Positions 63,897 through 64,000 of a stretch of DNA of 64,000 nt are shown here, in pieces. The notes under the pieces were generated by a model that saw only the letters and a program-made list of their open reading frames with translations, did not search any database and had not been told where the DNA came from. Position 1 is the stretch's first letter; every line of letters starts with the position of its first letter. The translations under genes and the position numbers were made by a program. Source of the DNA: CAXBNV01 sp963977185 (GTDB lineage: Bacteria; Pseudomonadota; Gammaproteobacteria; JAGOUU01); assembly GCA_963977185.1 (NCBI GenBank), contig CAXBNV010000005.1, positions 33,459 to 97,458 of the forward strand, in the 5' to 3' direction.

Positions 63897-64000
63897 AATA
63901 AATTGTAATATTGCTTCGATTAAAATAGCGCTATTATTAAATAAGTAACTGGCACTGTAAATAAATTTGTGTAACTACTTATTTTTTATTAATCTAAACT

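Noticed and set aside
63936..63988. An inverted repeat of about 9 bp near the end of the window, considered as a transposon end
   Set aside because: The arms are short and AT-rich, there is no transposase gene or target duplication, and the window ends here.

Overview
The window is a very AT-rich stretch of a bacterial chromosome that carries almost only housekeeping genes of gammaproteobacterial type. The lineage signals are the order thrT-tuf-trpT-secE-nusG-rplKA-rplJL-rpoBC-rpsL-rpsG-fusA, a full Rsx/Rnf set followed by nth, an FKBP_N-DsbA fusion like Legionella DsbA2 or Francisella FipB, cytochrome bd with CydX, and a type A RNase P RNA. Small intergenic gaps, low GC and several proteins with eukaryote-like or effector-like features point to a host-associated, probably intracellular gammaproteobacterium, perhaps near Legionellales. 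The species cannot be fixed from the sequence alone. No insertion sequence, prophage, CRISPR array or replication origin was seen, and no gap without a gene exceeds 300 bases.

Layout. 1-16.6 kb, all minus strand: the translation and transcription supercluster (thrT, tuf, trpT, secE, nusG, rplK, rplA, rplJ, rplL, rpoB, rpoC, rpsL, rpsG, 5' part of fusA), with recognisable promoters before rplJ and rpsL and hairpins after rplA and rplL. 16.6-25.3 kb: a nucleobase permease and a patatin-like phospholipase (plus strand), then ampG, holA, lptE and leuS (minus strand). 25.6-34.5 kb: a membrane protein of unknown function followed closely by nadD-rsfS-rlmH-mrdA-mrdB-mltB (NAD synthesis, ribosome maturation, rod-shape wall synthesis), PPi-dependent phosphofructokinase on the other strand, and rlpA. 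34.4-39.4 kb: the 2-methylcitrate operon prpB-prpC-prpD, rsmH and the RNase P RNA gene. 39.4-45.6 kb: the DsbA2-like thiol oxidoreductase, a U-box protein, cydA-cydB-cydX and sppA. 45.6-51.1 kb: an O-antigen ligase/polymerase-like protein, an outer-membrane barrel, a dienelactone hydrolase, sbcB and queF. 51.2-60.1 kb: metG, rsxA, rsxB, rsxC, then an antisense gene for a CE-clan cysteine protease, then rsxD, rsxG, rsxE and nth. 60.1-64 kb: two unknown proteins, a ClC-type chloride transporter and a small secreted acidic protein.

The most interesting content is a set of probable host-directed proteins lying singly between core genes: a U-box protein (candidate E3 ubiquitin ligase, 40388-41572), a CE-clan cysteine protease with the Ulp1-type His/Asp/Gln/Cys layout and a C-terminal membrane segment that splits the rsx operon (55574-57091), a patatin phospholipase (18144-19811), a mostly disordered protein with a possible nuclease-like domain and a basic C-terminus (60975-62051), and membrane or secreted proteins of unknown function (25581-26417, 63586-63852). 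A writer and an eraser of ubiquitin-like signals in one 64 kb window would suit a bacterium living in a eukaryotic cell, but secretion and activity are inferred, not shown.

Metabolically the window suggests low-oxygen respiration (bd oxidase), membrane redox coupling (Rnf/Rsx), propionyl-CoA disposal (prpBCD), reversible PPi-linked glycolysis and wall recycling (AmpG, MltB, RlpA).
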